The notes beneath the pieces are model-generated. The model ran no database searches. It saw only the letters and a program-made list of their open reading frames with translations, and was not told the origin of the DNA. This document shows, one piece after another, positions 1 through 10,139 of a stretch of 64,000 nucleotides of DNA (the first letter of the stretch is position 1; the number at the start of each line of letters is the position of its first letter). The DNA comes from Triticum aestivum (lineage: Eukaryota; Streptophyta; Magnoliopsida; Poales; Poaceae), in the NCBI RefSeq assembly GCF_018294505.1, contig NC_057809.1, positions 417,249,485 through 417,313,484 on the forward strand, written 5' to 3'. Both the position numbers and the translations under genes were made by a program.

Positions 1-425
1 GACGCTATGCGCGGCTGCCGCGACCAGAGCTCAGCCATCCAGGTTTGTCGGCGTTGCAGGGACGGACCCATGCGCAAGCGTCATGCCGTTTGAGAGCAGT
101 TCTGTTAGTTGGCGTCAGCTGAGAAGGCAACTAGGTAAAGCACATTAGCCGTGAAGGAGTGGATTCGTTAAATTGATGCGGAGGTCACTGGGTCAGGCCC
201 GAGCAACTTGGGGATCATGCAGCCCGAGGGGCGCCCCCAACAAGGTAAGCCAACGACGTGAAATAAAAGGGATACACGCCGCAGGGACAGACCCACGTGG
301 CCTGGGAATAATGCAGCCCTGGGGGCGCTCCCAGCTAGAAGTGAAACTTGAAAGATGTCACCTGATGACGCTGGAGTCGAAGGGGTGTTGGTGTAGCCGG
401 CTCGGTGGGCTGCGGAAGCCGATCC
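1..425 (-). other. E1 non-coding 3' internal tract with diverged repeats
   Basis: No convincing frame is present. On the minus strand two related segments recur, each with a GGGGGCGCCC-like run followed by a GGGCTGCAT motif (around 210-245 and 305-335). A related GTC-GTCCCTGC string appears near 55-70 and 285-300. It looks like the non-coding stretch between the pol region and the 3' LTR. Function unknown. Confidence 0.4.
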
Positions 426-873
426 TCATGAGCCCCCAGGCCCAGGGGCCTCGGGGGGCTCCGGAGGCGCTGGCGGTTCCTCGCGGGCCATCTTCATCTC
501 CGCCAGGGCCGAGGAGCACCTGGCCTCTTGTGCCTCCGTGATGCCCCTCATGAGGCGCTGGTACGCGTCAGGTTGCGCTCGGCAAGCCGTAAGGCATGCG
601 AACGTAGCTGTGGGGTGGACCTCCGCAGCGCCCCACTCGCGAGGGCCAGAGGCGCTCCAGGGAGGCGACTTGGTTGAGCCCTGGTACGTCGACGCAGACG
701 CGCAGCCCGCCATCCTCGCCTGGATGGGGAGCCACTGCTGGTAGGCGGCGGGCGCCTCTCATGACTCTGGACTCCTGTAGCTCCTGAATGGCCTTGCTGA
801 CGAACTCCTGTGGGTCTGGATCTCCTTGCCTTGCTCCTTCTTGAGGGAAACGTGCTTCGAAACACGCCTCCAT
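426..873 (-). pseudogene. RT-like remnant downstream of E1 gag-protease
   Basis: An ATG at 873 opens a minus-strand frame in the same phase as the upstream gag-protease frame, running to about 568; a second phase continues to 426. Short blocks resemble reverse transcriptase in the correct order: VCVDVPGLNQ (like the CVDY-LN block), then SYVRMPYGLPSA (like the MPFGL-NA block), then after a phase change YQRLMRGI (like TYQR). The stretch that should lie between the first two blocks is largely absent, and no YXDD catalytic motif is present. What follows is proline-rich and unlike RT. I read it as an internally deleted, non-functional pol, which would make E1 non-autonomous. It could instead be a family-specific protein that kept RT fragments; the similarity is short. 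Confidence 0.45.
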
Positions 874-972
874 GTGGTGCCCCAGCGCCTCCCTCGTGAC
901 CCTTGCTAGGTCGGTGGCCCTCCAGGGGAGAGCCCCCGAGCCCTGCCTGAGGAGGGCGCCGGGCGCGCTTTC

Positions 973-3417
973 CTATGCGATGGAAGGAGGTTCCCCCTGG
1001 GCAGGCACGGGCCCAGAGGGGCCTACCTCCTCAGGGGCCAGGCCGGACGATGTCTTCTTCTTCTTGGGGGCGGCCTCGGGAAGCCTCCTGCTTCCGCGAT
1101 CCGGGTCTTCCAGTGATGCGGCCTGAAAGGCTCGCTCCAGGGAACACACTGCGTCCTTCTCTTCACAGGGCACCGTGATGACTCCGCCGCTTCCTGGCAT
1201 CTTGAGGACGTTGTAGCCGTGGTGAGTCACGGCCATGAACTTGGCCAGCGCCGGGTACCCGAGGATGGCGTTGTACGGCAGGCGGATGTGAGCGACGTCG
1301 AAGTCGATGAGCTCGGTGCGGTAGTTGTCGCGTGCCCCGAAGGTGACGGGGAGGCGGACCTGCCCGATCGGGACCGTGGAGCCGTCGGTGATACCGGAGA
1401 AGGGCTTGGTTGGCTGAAGCTGGCTGTAGGGCACTTGGAGGTTGTTGAATGTCTCTACGGACAGGACGTTGAGCCCTGCCCCGCCATCGATGAGGGTCTT
1501 GGTGACCACCACGTTGCTGATGATTGGGGAACAAAGCATCGGGAGGACTCCGGCTGTAGCCGCACACTTGAGTTGATCTGCTGAGCTGAATGTGATGGCG
1601 CACGCCGACCACCTGAGAGGGCGCGTGGCTTCGAGCCTGGGGAGGGTTGCATTCACTTCGCGGGCGGACTGCTTGAAGATGCGCTGAGTGGCTGGGGCCT
1701 GAGCTCCGCCTAGGATGCAGGTGATCGCGCGCGGCTCCTGGAAGCCCCCAGCCTCCTCGTCCTGGTGGCGCTCCTCGTTTCTCCTTGGCTGTGGCGGCAG
1801 CGGTGGGAGGCCTCCGTTGCCTTGCGGGCGATCCTCACGAGGCTGATCCCTCCAGCCTCCCTCGCAAGGTGGGTCATGCCAGCGATCCTCGCGAGGTTGG
1901 CCGCGCCACCCCTGGCACGGGCCACGGTCTTTCCAGCACCATGCATTCCCTCCTCCTCCTCGGCCGTATCCCCGGTCACCACGGTCAGGGCGACGGCCGA
2001 TCCTTCCTTCACGCACGGCTCGGAGTTCTTGGCATTCGCTGGTGCTGTGGGTGTGGAGGTCGTGGTATAAGCAGTACCGGCTGCCCTTGGGAGGTTCGGG
2101 CTGATCTCTGCCCCGCTTGGTGTCTGGTTCTGCCGCGAGCACGGCAGCCCCCTTGTGCTTCACTTCCTTGGCCTTGAGCTTCTTCTCTTCTGGGTCTGCG
2201 GCAGGCAGCTCAAGGAGGGAGAGACGCCCTTCCTCAGCCCTGGCGCACTTGTTCGCCAAGTTGAACAGCTCCAAAGAAGTGCACAGGTCTTCATGCATCG
2301 CCAGCTCCTCCTTCATCTTGACGTCGCGCACGCCGTCGGAGAAGGCTGAGATGATGGCCTCTTCAGTCACCTTGGGAATCTTGAGGCGGGCGTTGTTGAA
2401 GCGCTGGATGTACTTCTGCAGGGTCTCCCCGAGTTGTTGCTTGATGCGGCGCATGTCGCTCACGGCGGGTGGCCGGTCGCGAGTACCTTGGAAGTTGGCG
2501 ATGAAGCGGGTGCGCATCTCTTCCCAGGAGGAGATTGTGCCGGGAGCCAGGTTCAGGAGCCAGGTGCGGGCACCGTCCTTGAGCGCCATGGGAAACCAGT
2601 TCGCCATGACCTTCTCGTCTCTATTGGCAGCTTCGATGCCCAGCTCGTAGAGTTGGAGGAACTCCGCAAGGTTGGCCGTGCCGTCATAGCGAGGAGGCAG
2701 GTCCGGCTTGAACTTGCCTGGCCACGCGATGCTGCGCGGCTCGGTGGTGTAGGCGCGGCAGCCTGCTGTGGCCACGGGAGGCCTTGGGTGATGGAGAGCC
2801 TGGTCTTGCATGTCCCCACGCGCTGGAGCAGGAGGATGGTCGCGACGTGCTGGAGCAGGGAGCACCCGGGCAGCTTCTGGCGGGCGAGGAACTTCTTGGC
2901 AGCTCTGCTCTTGCTGCGCTGGCACCTGAAGGAGCAGGTTCCGCCCAGGGGCCACGCGCCTTGGAGCCATGGTGTCTTCTTGGGGAGGAGGCGGCCGGGG
3001 CGCCGCCGGAGCCTCGTCGCCCGCGCGAGGCGGGGTGCGGTGTAGCGGAACGGACGGCAAGGAAGAACCCCCTGCAGCGCGGACGAGCTCGGCAAAGCGG
3101 CTGAGCCATTCTTTGTAGACGTCATCGACGGGACGGTAGCGTAGGAGCTCGTTCGCCACGATGAGTGCAGCCCGAGCCTCCATGGGCGCGCGGGACGAAG
3201 ATCCAGCTGGGGCGAGCGAGGGAGTCGCAGTGCGGCCGTCTTGGCGCATGGATGGATGTTGAGACGATGCTTGTTGCTCGTCCCCCGCCGGGCCGGTGGC
3301 GGCGTTGACGGCAGGTGACGGGGAACGGCGAGGACGCCCGCCGACAGGGGCTGTCTGGGCGATGCGGGAAGCGAGGGCGGCCCGGCGCTCTGCGCGGGCC
3401 CGACGTGCGTCAAACAT
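973..3417 (-). CDS. Gag-protease polyprotein of E1 (814 aa, intact)
   Basis: Structural gag plus aspartic protease of a Ty3/Gypsy element; it would form the cytoplasmic virus-like particle and process itself. The ATG at 3417 sits just below the primer-binding region and opens an uninterrupted 814-codon frame, long for this otherwise decayed window. After a low-complexity basic N-terminus, residues about 235-400 hold the retrotransposon gag core (RYDGTANLAEFLQLYE, then SSWEEMRTRFIANFQGT). A zinc-knuckle-like YCLYHDLHTHSTSEC follows, then a Gly/Arg-rich tract. The protease-like domain starts near residue 640 with LIDGGAGLNVLS (D about 644) and includes a downstream AILGYPALAKF block. The C-terminus is Lys-rich, then a stop. 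The intact frame suggests E1 is among the younger insertions. Frames on the opposite strand here are GC-driven shadows. Confidence 0.85.
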   Translation of the reverse strand: MFDARRARAERRAALASRIAQTAPVGGRPRRSPSPAVNAATGPAGDEQQASSQHPSMRQDGRTATPSLAPAGSSSRAPMEARAALIVANELLRYRPVDDVYKEWLSRFAELVRAAGGSSLPSVPLHRTPPRAGDEAPAAPRPPPPQEDTMAPRRVAPGRNLLLQVPAQQEQSCQEVPRPPEAARVLPAPARRDHPPAPARGDMQDQALHHPRPPVATAGCRAYTTEPRSIAWPGKFKPDLPPRYDGTANLAEFLQLYELGIEAANRDEKVMANWFPMALKDGARTWLLNLAPGTISSWEEMRTRFIANFQGTRDRPPAVSDMRRIKQQLGETLQKYIQRFNNARLKIPKVTEEAIISAFSDGVRDVKMKEELAMHEDLCTSLELFNLANKCARAEEGRLSLLELPAADPEEKKLKAKEVKHKGAAVLAAEPDTKRGRDQPEPPKGSRYCLYHDLHTHSTSECQELRAVREGRIGRRPDRGDRGYGRGGGGNAWCWKDRGPCQGWRGQPREDRWHDPPCEGGWRDQPREDRPQGNGGLPPLPPQPRRNEERHQDEEAGGFQEPRAITCILGGAQAPATQRIFKQSAREVNATLPRLEATRPLRWSACAITFSSADQLKCAATAGVLPMLCSPIISNVVVTKTLIDGGAGLNVLSVETFNNLQVPYSQLQPTKPFSGITDGSTVPIGQVRLPVTFGARDNYRTELIDFDVAHIRLPYNAILGYPALAKFMAVTHHGYNVLKMPGSGGVITVPCEEKDAVCSLERAFQAASLEDPDRGSRRLPEAAPKKKKTSSGLAPEEVGPSGPVPAQGEPPSIA

Positions 3418-3465
3418 GAGCGTGATGGTCGGAGGAGAGCGGGGCGGTGGACGAATTCTGGCGCA

Positions 3466-3483
3466 CCCCTACCTGGCGCGCCA
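3466..3483 (-). other. E1 primer-binding region
   Basis: Immediately internal to the 5' LTR, the minus strand reads TTT then TGGCGCGCCAGGTAGGGG. TGG at the LTR edge is the usual start of a tRNA 3'-end complement. Which tRNA primes here is not decided from sequence alone. Confidence 0.6.
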
Positions 3484-3485
3484 AA

Positions 3486-4438
3486 TGTCGGATTTCGGGT
3501 TCCGACAGACCCTTGAGGTTCGAACACTGGGGTGCCTGCGGAGATTTTGCCTCCTATCTACCTGCACCCCTCCGCCACGCTAGGATCAGAGCTATGAAAA
3601 GAACAACACAAGGGACACAGGGTTTATACTGGTTCGGGCCACCGTTGTGGTGTAATACCCTACTCCAGTGTGTGGTGTGTGGATTGCCTCTTGGGCTGAT
3701 GATGATGAACAATACAAGGAAGAACAGCCTCGCAAGGGTCTGTTCTTGGCTGGGGCGATGAACTGATGGGGGGAGTTCAGCCACCTTTCTCTCTCTCTTT
3801 CTCTCTGCTTCTCACCTCTCTAACGAGCCTCCTTCTTTCTACCACCCAACCCCCTTTTGCTCTATGGGTGGCTGGTCCTATTTATAGAGGCCCTGGTCCT
3901 CTTCCCAAATATTGAGCGTGAAGGGAGCCAACAATGGCGGGCTAATTTGAAAGGGGACAGCAAGTATCAGCTATCCTAACAAAAGTAGTCTTCGCCTGCG
4001 CAAAGCTCTGGTGATGACGCCGTCTTGGGCTCCACGGTGACCTCCGTCTCGTAGTCCTCCTAGTCTTGGTCTTGTTGCACTGAAAAGGCAACATTTGCCT
4101 GATGCCTCAGTACTCCGCGGCTGCGCTTGCTCCCTTTGCACCAAAGAGGAAAGGAGGACGCTGCGCGGGCTGCCGCCCGCTTGGTGCCCTGAGTCGTCAT
4201 GGCTTGCGTCACAGGCACCTCGTGAGGTACCCTGCCTTGATCTCTCCGCCTCCTCGTGAGCCAGCCTGACGAGGCCATGCCTGAGGAAGCTCCGTGTCGT
4301 CCGCCCCGCGAGGCTTGGCCCCTCACAAGGGTCTTGAGTTTTTGTTGGTGAAGATGGGCCATGTTGGGCCCCCCTTTGAGCCATGCCGCAGGCCACAGGC
4401 AGGCAAGTCTGGGGACCCCCGTTCCCAGAACGCCGACA
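3486..4438 (-). repeat. E1 5' LTR (953 bp) with TATA box
   Basis: Bounded by TGTCGG at 3486 and CCGACA ending 4438, a 6-bp perfect terminal inverted repeat. On the minus strand a TATAAATA box (3879-3886) lies in the middle, as expected for a U3/R promoter. A CT-rich tract at 3786-3830 lies downstream in the transcript direction. The right boundary is sharp: sequence from 4439 continues as an accessory ORF of another element. Confidence 0.85.
3879..3886 (-). promoter_or_regulatory. TATA box of the E1 LTR promoter
   Basis: TATAAATA on the minus strand, followed by GGACC, within the E1 5' LTR. Its orientation agrees with the gag frame. Confidence 0.65.
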
Positions 4439-4777
4439 GGCCGAGCTTCATAGGATATATGGCGCTGCCATGAAGAACATCATAACCCAGTTATGGACAA
4501 CTGAGCCTGTTCCGAATAGTTACTTTGGCTTGGTGCAATGGCTTGTTGACACGGTGCCACGTATCGACGCTGTGAAGCGGTCGGTGTGCATCGAGGGTGC
4601 ATGGATGGCCTTTGCCCGAGTCAAGACCTTCTGGGGAAGATGAAGGCCATCGATGTTGCAATGAAGAGTCCACCCAAGGGCAAGGACCACCAAGAACCAG
4701 AGCATTATTTTGAAGACGTCCTAGTGGCTGCCCACTTGATAGAGGGTCAGTGCTCGAAATACATAATGTTCGAGTGA
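4439..4777 (+). pseudogene. C-terminal remnant of an antisense accessory ORF (aORF) in E2
   Basis: From 4441 a plus-strand frame reads QAELHRIYGAAMKN, then NSYFGLVQWLVDTVPRIDAV and KRSVCIEGAWMAFARVKTFW, then shifts frame near 4635. It continues in the second phase through KDHQEPEHYFEDVL and IEGQCSKYIMF to a stop at 4775-4777. I recognise this as the C-terminal part of a plant retrotransposon accessory protein commonly labelled gypsy-type transposon or transposon protein; its biochemical role is unknown. It runs opposite to the E2 gag, as in E7. The N-terminal part was separated by E1 insertion at 4438. One frameshift makes it a pseudogene. Confidence 0.55.
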
Positions 4778-6030
4778 GGTGTATGAGAATTGTAGGAGAC
4801 AATTTTATAGTTAATATGTTTTTATATATTGCTCGAAAGTTTGTGTTCCTCCTGTGCGGTCGTTTTAATATAATCTGAAAGTTTTCCAGTAGTCGGCTTC
4901 AGCCCCCTCGTGGGAAGTATGGGGGTGTTCGGAAAAGCATTTGATCACTCTTGACCCAACGTCTCGGTCCGTGAAGGAGGTGTCAATGGGGCGAACCAGG
5001 CAACCAGACAATAGGGCGTTAACAATTTCACTTAGCCATAGGAGTTTTATGGTGGGTCTATGACATAGCCCCTGGTATGTATGCGGCTTATTCATACAAT
5101 GCGTGTACATATTTGACCGAAAAGAGGTCCTTCGTGTGCCATGGAGGAATCGCTAGAGATTCCGATAAATCATCGAGTGGTTGACCAGCTCTCGCCGCAT
5201 CATGACAGTCAGTTTTCGGCTTTCTCTACTGAGGTGCTGAGCTAGGTGAACCGGAAGCACAATCGCAGTAGTTCTCCCTTTACTACCCTAGCCGATAGAG
5301 CGGAACGTAGGATAGCAAGCACAGGAGCCGGGCAACCCAACTATTGACCCCAGACATGATTCGGAGCTGATGCATATAAGGCCAAACTTGCAACGCCGAA
5401 GTATGCTGCAAAAGTTGTTCGGACTTTGTTGGCAACTCAATTGTTCCCGTACCGAGCCCCTGGAAAGTTTAAGCCGGGGTATATCTGTGAAAAAACCATA
5501 GGAGGTGTATTCAATTGCGGAAAGACGCGGATAGATAATACTGGTAATGTGAACTGTGACCTGAGCGATATGCCAAAGATTACTTGATATATGTAAAGGC
5601 CACGACCCCGGCTATTTGATATGCCCTGGGTCGAAGGTAGAGGGAAAAGGCATGTTAAAGGCTCGAAAAAGAGTGCGGTCTCCAAAAAGTTATTTTGGAC
5701 CTCCTGTCGCACGTCTGCGCCGCCTGTCCTCGGCGAGGGGAATCCTTGAAGGAAGTAGCCCGGTAGGTGAGTGTACGGATCTGAACTCCAATAGAGTCAG
5801 TTTTACATGTTTATCCTTTGCGCCACCTGTTTTTAAGAGGTAATGAAGAAATAAAAAAGGAAAGTAGATAAAAAATGTTACCGGAGTGCTTGCAGACTTG
5901 TCCGTATTATGCTTCCACCAACGCCCATGGTATCTTAAGTGCGTAGATATGTATGCGCGGTATAGTTTTAACGGGTATATGAGATGGGCAACGGAAGCCG
6001 AACTGCTATTTCTGCTCCGAATTTGATCGA
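4778..6030. other. Non-coding internal region of E2
   Basis: About 1.25 kb with no supportable frame. It lies between the end of the antisense accessory ORF and the decayed gag, corresponding in position to the pol-to-aORF spacer of E7 (45426-46472). The 4880-5060 segment (CCCCTCGTGGGAAG, then GGGGGTGTTCGG) has the look of conserved non-coding sequence from Triticeae Gypsy elements. The junction with gag is not sharp; I place it between about 5990 and 6090. Confidence 0.4.
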
Positions 6031-8341
6031 TCTTCGAGGGGAAATTGCTTCTGGCCCTCGGCACTTGGCTAGTGAACCGCTCTGTCATCCATATTGCCTC
6101 GCGCCCCCCTTCCCTTGTGTTCGGTGTTGAGCTTGCTGGCCTGCTTGAGGACCCAACAGTTTCTGTTGGTATGACTAGTTGGTTTATTGGGGTGGCTGTG
6201 AATCTAGCAGGGTCGGTCCAGTATCCTATCTAGGTTGGATGGTCCGTCTCTGTTCGCCTTGAATGGCTTTTTTCCGTTGACCAGGCTTAGGATTGCTGAA
6301 TCCGGCATCGACCACTGTGTCGCGTCATCTTTCATTACCATTGCGACTGTTGTGTTTACTTTGTCGTGGCTTGCCATTGCCGTCTCGGATTTCGGAAGTG
6401 CCCGAGTCACTGGCGTTATTGCTTCTACGAGCGAGCCAGCTGTCTTCTCCCGCGCAAAAGCGGGTCATTAGAGCGGTAAGGGATGTCATGGATCTAGGTC
6501 TTTCTTGACTGAGGTGGCGTGCAAGCCATTCATCCCGGACGCTGTGTTTAAAGGCCGCAAGGGCTTCCGTGTCTGGACAGTCGGCGATTTGGCTCTTTTT
6601 AACTAAGAACCTAGTCCAGAGCTGCCTGGCTGACTCTCCGGGCTGCTGGACAATGTGACTTAAGTCACCGGCGTCCTGTGGCCGGACATATGTTCCTTGG
6701 AAGGTTTTGCGAAAGGCGTCCTCCAAATCTTCCCAGATGCCAATAGAATTTTCGGGCAGACTGTTTAACCAGTACTGAGCTGGTCCTTTGAGTTTTAGTG
6801 GTAGGTATTTAATGGCATGAAGGTCGTCCCCACGGGCCATGTGGATATGGAGGAGGAAGTCCTCGATCCATACCGTGGGATTCATTGTTCCATCGTATGA
6901 TTCAATATTCATAGGTTTGAACCCGTCTGGGAATTGATGCTCCATTACTTCGTTTGTGAAGCAAAGAGGGTGTGCGACACCTCTATGTTGGGCCACACTG
7001 CGACGTACCTCCGATGGAGTCCGTTTGCGGTTTTCGGCCCGGGCCAGGCTAGGTTTGTCACGTCCGAATAGGTAGCCGTCGTCGCGTGTTGAGGTATGTC
7101 CTCGCGATCCGTAGGTCACTCTTGGGTGTCCTGCTCTACTACCCGGGTCCTGGTGATGGCCGTGTGCACAACCCCGAGCTGTTTTGTTCTTGCCTTTACA
7201 GCGAGGTGGGTGGTCTAGCATTCGGCTTGAGTTGCCGCTTTACCCGGGCCAAGTTGTAGTTGACCTGACGTCCTGTGCGATAATGGCGCGGGCTCGAGTG
7301 CCCTGTCGTCGCCCTGGGGTAGCAATCTACTCTTCGGGTAGCTTTTGGCTGGGCCACTAAGGCCATATTCTTCGGCGGCTAGGACTTCGGTCCATCTATC
7401 ATTGAGCAGATCTTGGTCGGCTTGAAGTTGCTGCTGCTTCTTTTTAAGGCTCCTTGTAGTGGCTATTAGTTGGCGCTTGAAGCGCTCCTGCTCAAGAGGT
7501 TCCTCAGGCAATATAAAATCCTCGGTGTCGAGGCTCACCTCATCCTCAGAGAGCGGAAGGTAATTGTCCTCCTCCGAATCTTCGTACTTGGCATGCTTAC
7601 TAGGCTAACCTGCCCATCTTCCCGTTCATCTTGGTCATTAGCTATATCAACGGGGTCTTCGCTGTCTTCGGCATTGTCGTCCATACCGTCAATGTTCTCG
7701 GAGTCGCAATCAAGTGTATCGGTCGAATCCTCGACCGTGGCTATGAAGTGGGCGGTGGGTGGGAATCAAAATTCTCCGCCGCCAGCCCCTGGTTCGAGCC
7801 GGATATAGTTCGGCTATGAGTCCTCTGTCAAGGACAGGTTCTTTAACGAGTTTAGCACATCGCCCAAAGGCGAGTGCTGGAAGATGTCTACGGCGCTGAA
7901 TTCGAAGATCGATAAATGATCAAGTTCGGCATCCACGGGATCACGCGGTTCGAAACTTAGGTTCGGAGACGAGTCCGGAGTTCCGGTGACAAAGACATCG
8001 TGAGGGGTTAAGTCTATGTGCGGCTCCAACGCCGTGGGATCTGTGGCCTCCGTGGTGGGGTTGATCCTCCCATGCTCGGATGGTGCAGTCTGCTTCGGTT
8101 CTAAGGCCAGAGCGGTTATAGGAGCGATCTCCTGGAGGCGGTCTGACGACAGATTTAGGTCATGATCATCGGGGTGACCGAGAGCGGCTACCGCAGTCTC
8201 GAATCCGGCGAAGATCAAGTCTCTGCGGATGTCCACAACGTAGTTCAAGCTCCCAGGTCTAACCTGATGGCCAGGGGCATAGCTTTTGATATGCTCCAGA
8301 TGGCCAAGCGAATTAGCCCGTGATGCGAAGCCACCGAACAC
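6030..8341 (-). pseudogene. Decayed gag of E2
   Basis: A first frame opens at 8341 (175 codons to 7814) just inside the LTR and is rich in Asp, Pro and His, like Tat gag N-termini. Coding similarity then hops phase: a Gln/Lys-rich segment at 7538-7215 that could form a coiled coil (SLKKKQQQLQADQDLL), then the gag core at 7221-6325. The core contains NIESYDGTMNPTVWIEDFL, then YLPLKLKGPAQYWLNSLPEN, then WEDLEDAFRKTFQGTY. A last piece in another phase (6410-6204) carries PSNLDRILDRPC. At least three frameshifts and several stops rule out function. Protease and RT are absent beyond about 6030. Confidence 0.75.
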
Positions 8342-8436
8342 GAAGATCTGTCCGGGGAGAAAAGTTTCTCCTTGGACAGTGTCATTATCGATGATTTAAG
8401 GGGCCATCAAACCTTTTAGCGACAGCACAGAGGAAC

Positions 8437-8454
8437 TCTCAATGAAAGCACCAA
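8437..8454 (-). other. E2 primer-binding region
   Basis: The minus strand reads TTGGTGCTTTCATTGAGA directly after the LTR terminus. Its position is right for a primer-binding site. I cannot assign the tRNA. Confidence 0.45.
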
Positions 8455-8932
8455 TGTCGGTGTCAAAACCGGCGGATCTCGGGTAGGGGGGTCCTGATCT
8501 GTGCGTCTATGGTCGATGGTAACTGGAGACAAGGGACACGATGTTTACCCAGGTTCGGGCCCTCTCTATGGAGGTAATACCCTACGTCCTGCTTGATTGA
8601 TATTGATGAATATGAGTATTACAAGAGTTGATCTACCTCGAGATCGTAATGGCTAAACCCTAGAGGCCTAGCTTGTGTGGCTATAATAATGAGTATCCTA
8701 TCCGGACTAAGTCCTCCAGTTTATATAGACACCGGGAGGATCTAGGGTTACACAAGGTCGGTTACAAAGAAGGGAATCTACATATCCGGTTACCAAGCTT
8801 GCCTTCCACGCCAAGGAGAGTCCCATCCGGACACGGGTGCAGTCTTCGGTCTTCGTATGTTCACAGTCCATCAGTCTGGCCCATGGCTAACAGGCCAGAC
8901 GCCCGAGGACCCCTTAGCCTAGGACTCCCTCA
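8455..8932 (-). repeat. E2 5' LTR (478 bp) with TATA box
   Basis: It starts TGTCGGTGTCAAAACCGGCG at 8455 and ends GGACTCCCTCA at 8932. I recognise this start as typical of a common Triticeae Gypsy LTR. On the minus strand a TATATAAA box sits at 8720-8727. To the right the sequence switches abruptly to Copia LTR sequence, so E2 was inserted into, or recombined with, that LTR. Confidence 0.8.
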
Positions 8933-10139
8933 CGGAGTCCTACTCCCGGTGAGAGTAGGATTCCCCCTTCCCTTGTTGGAGTAGGAGAGAAATGAGTGGG
9001 GAGAGAGAGGGAAGGAAGGGGGCGCGCCCTCCACCTTGGCCGCCTCCTCCTCTCTCTCACTAAGGCCAATAAGGCCCATACACTCCCCGGGGGGTTCCGG
9101 CAACCCCCCGGTACTCCGGTAAATGCCCGAACTCACCCGGAACCATTCTGATGTCCAAACATAGCCTTCCAATATATCGATCTTTATGTCTCGACCATTT
9201 CGAGACTCCTAGTCATGTCTATGATCATATCCGGGACTCCGAACTACCTTCAGTACATCAAAACACATGAGCTCATAATATTGATCGTTACCGAATGTTA
9301 AGCGTGCGGACCCTATGGGTTCGAGAACTATGTAGACATGACCGTGACTCATCTCCGGTCAATAACCAATAGCGGAACCTGGATGCTCATATTGGTTCCT
9401 ACATATCCTACGAAGATCTTTATAGGTCAAACCGCATAACAACATACGTTGTTCCCTTTGTCATCGGTATGTTACTTGCCCAAGATTCGATAGTCGGTGT
9501 CTGAATACCTAGTTCAATCTCGTTACTGGCAAGTCCCTTTACTCGTTCCATAATGCAACATCCCGTAACTAACTCACTAGTCATATTGCTTGCAAGGCTT
9601 ATAGTGATGTGCATTACCGAGAGGGCCTAGAGATACCTCTCCGATACACGGAGTGACAAATCCCAATCTCGATCTATGCCAACTCAACAATCACCATCGG
9701 AGACACCTGTAGAGCATCTTTATAGTCACCTAGTTACGTTGTGATGTTTGATAGCACACTAAGTGTTCCTCCGGTATTCGGGAGTTGCATAATCTCATAG
9801 TCATAGGAACATGTATAAGTTATGGAGAAAGCAATAGCAGTAAACTAAACGATCAAAGTGCTAAGCTAACGGATGGGTCAAGTCAATCACATCATTCTCT
9901 AATGATGTGATCCCGTTCATCAAATGACAACTTTTTGTCCATGGCTACGAAACTTAACCATCTTTGATTAATGAGCTAGTCAAGTAGAGGCATACTAGCG
10001 ACACTCTGTTTGTCTATGTATTCACACATATACTAAGTTTTCGGTCAATACAATTCTAGCATGAATAATAAACATTTATCATGATATAAGGAAATATAAA
10101 TAACAACTTTATTATTGCCTCTAGGGCATATTTCCTTCA
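8933..10139 (-). repeat. Angela/WIS/BARE-like Ty1/Copia LTR fragment
   Basis: Reading the minus strand from 10137, the sequence begins GAAGGAAATATGCCCTAGAG followed by an AATAATAAAG-type run, a start I recognise from Angela/WIS/BARE LTRs of wheat and barley. It continues for about 1.2 kb to a hairpin-like segment at 8933-8965 (CGGAGTCCTACTCCCGG). The terminal TG of the LTR is missing at the right edge, and the 3' part plus all internal coding sequence is absent. It is therefore a fragment, cut on the left by E2 and joined on the right to element L with about 2 bp of possible microhomology. Confidence 0.8.

Larger units (their letters stand above)
1..4438 (-). mobile_element. E1: Tat-like Ty3/Gypsy LTR retrotransposon, 5' portion (3' end off the left edge)
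   Basis: The element reads right to left: 5' LTR 3486-4438, primer-binding region just below 3485, a long gag-protease frame 973-3417, then RT-like scraps and a repetitive tail. The LTR has matching ends (TGTCGG at 3486, CCGACA ending 4438). Its right edge abuts coding-like sequence of E2 in mid-frame, so E1 was inserted into E2. The protein-coding part is strongly GC-rich compared with the AT-rich Athila elements further right. Tat-like assignment comes from the gag type and the DGGA protease motif. The 3' LTR and the left target duplication lie outside the window. Confidence 0.85.
4439..8932 (-). mobile_element. E2: older Tat-type Gypsy element, pol missing, interrupted by E1
   Basis: In the minus direction: 5' LTR 8455-8932, primer region, a decayed gag from 8341 to about 6030, no recognisable protease, RT or integrase, then about 1.3 kb of non-coding DNA, and finally on the opposite (+) strand the C-terminal part of an accessory ORF (4439-4777) cut by E1. 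This order (gag, pol, antisense ORF) matches the complete Tat element E7 in this window, so I infer one element that lost pol by deletion near 6000-6090. Alternatively the part below about 6050 could belong to a separate, similarly oriented element. Confidence 0.6.

Noticed and set aside
1163..3527. Long opposite-strand and alternative-phase frames over the E1 gag (for example 2553-3527, 2434-3045)
   Set aside because: Shadows of the 814-codon gag-protease frame created by high GC content.
7470..7808. Plus-strand frame opposite the E2 gag
   Set aside because: Mirror of the decayed gag coding region on the minus strand, which shows the recognisable gag blocks.
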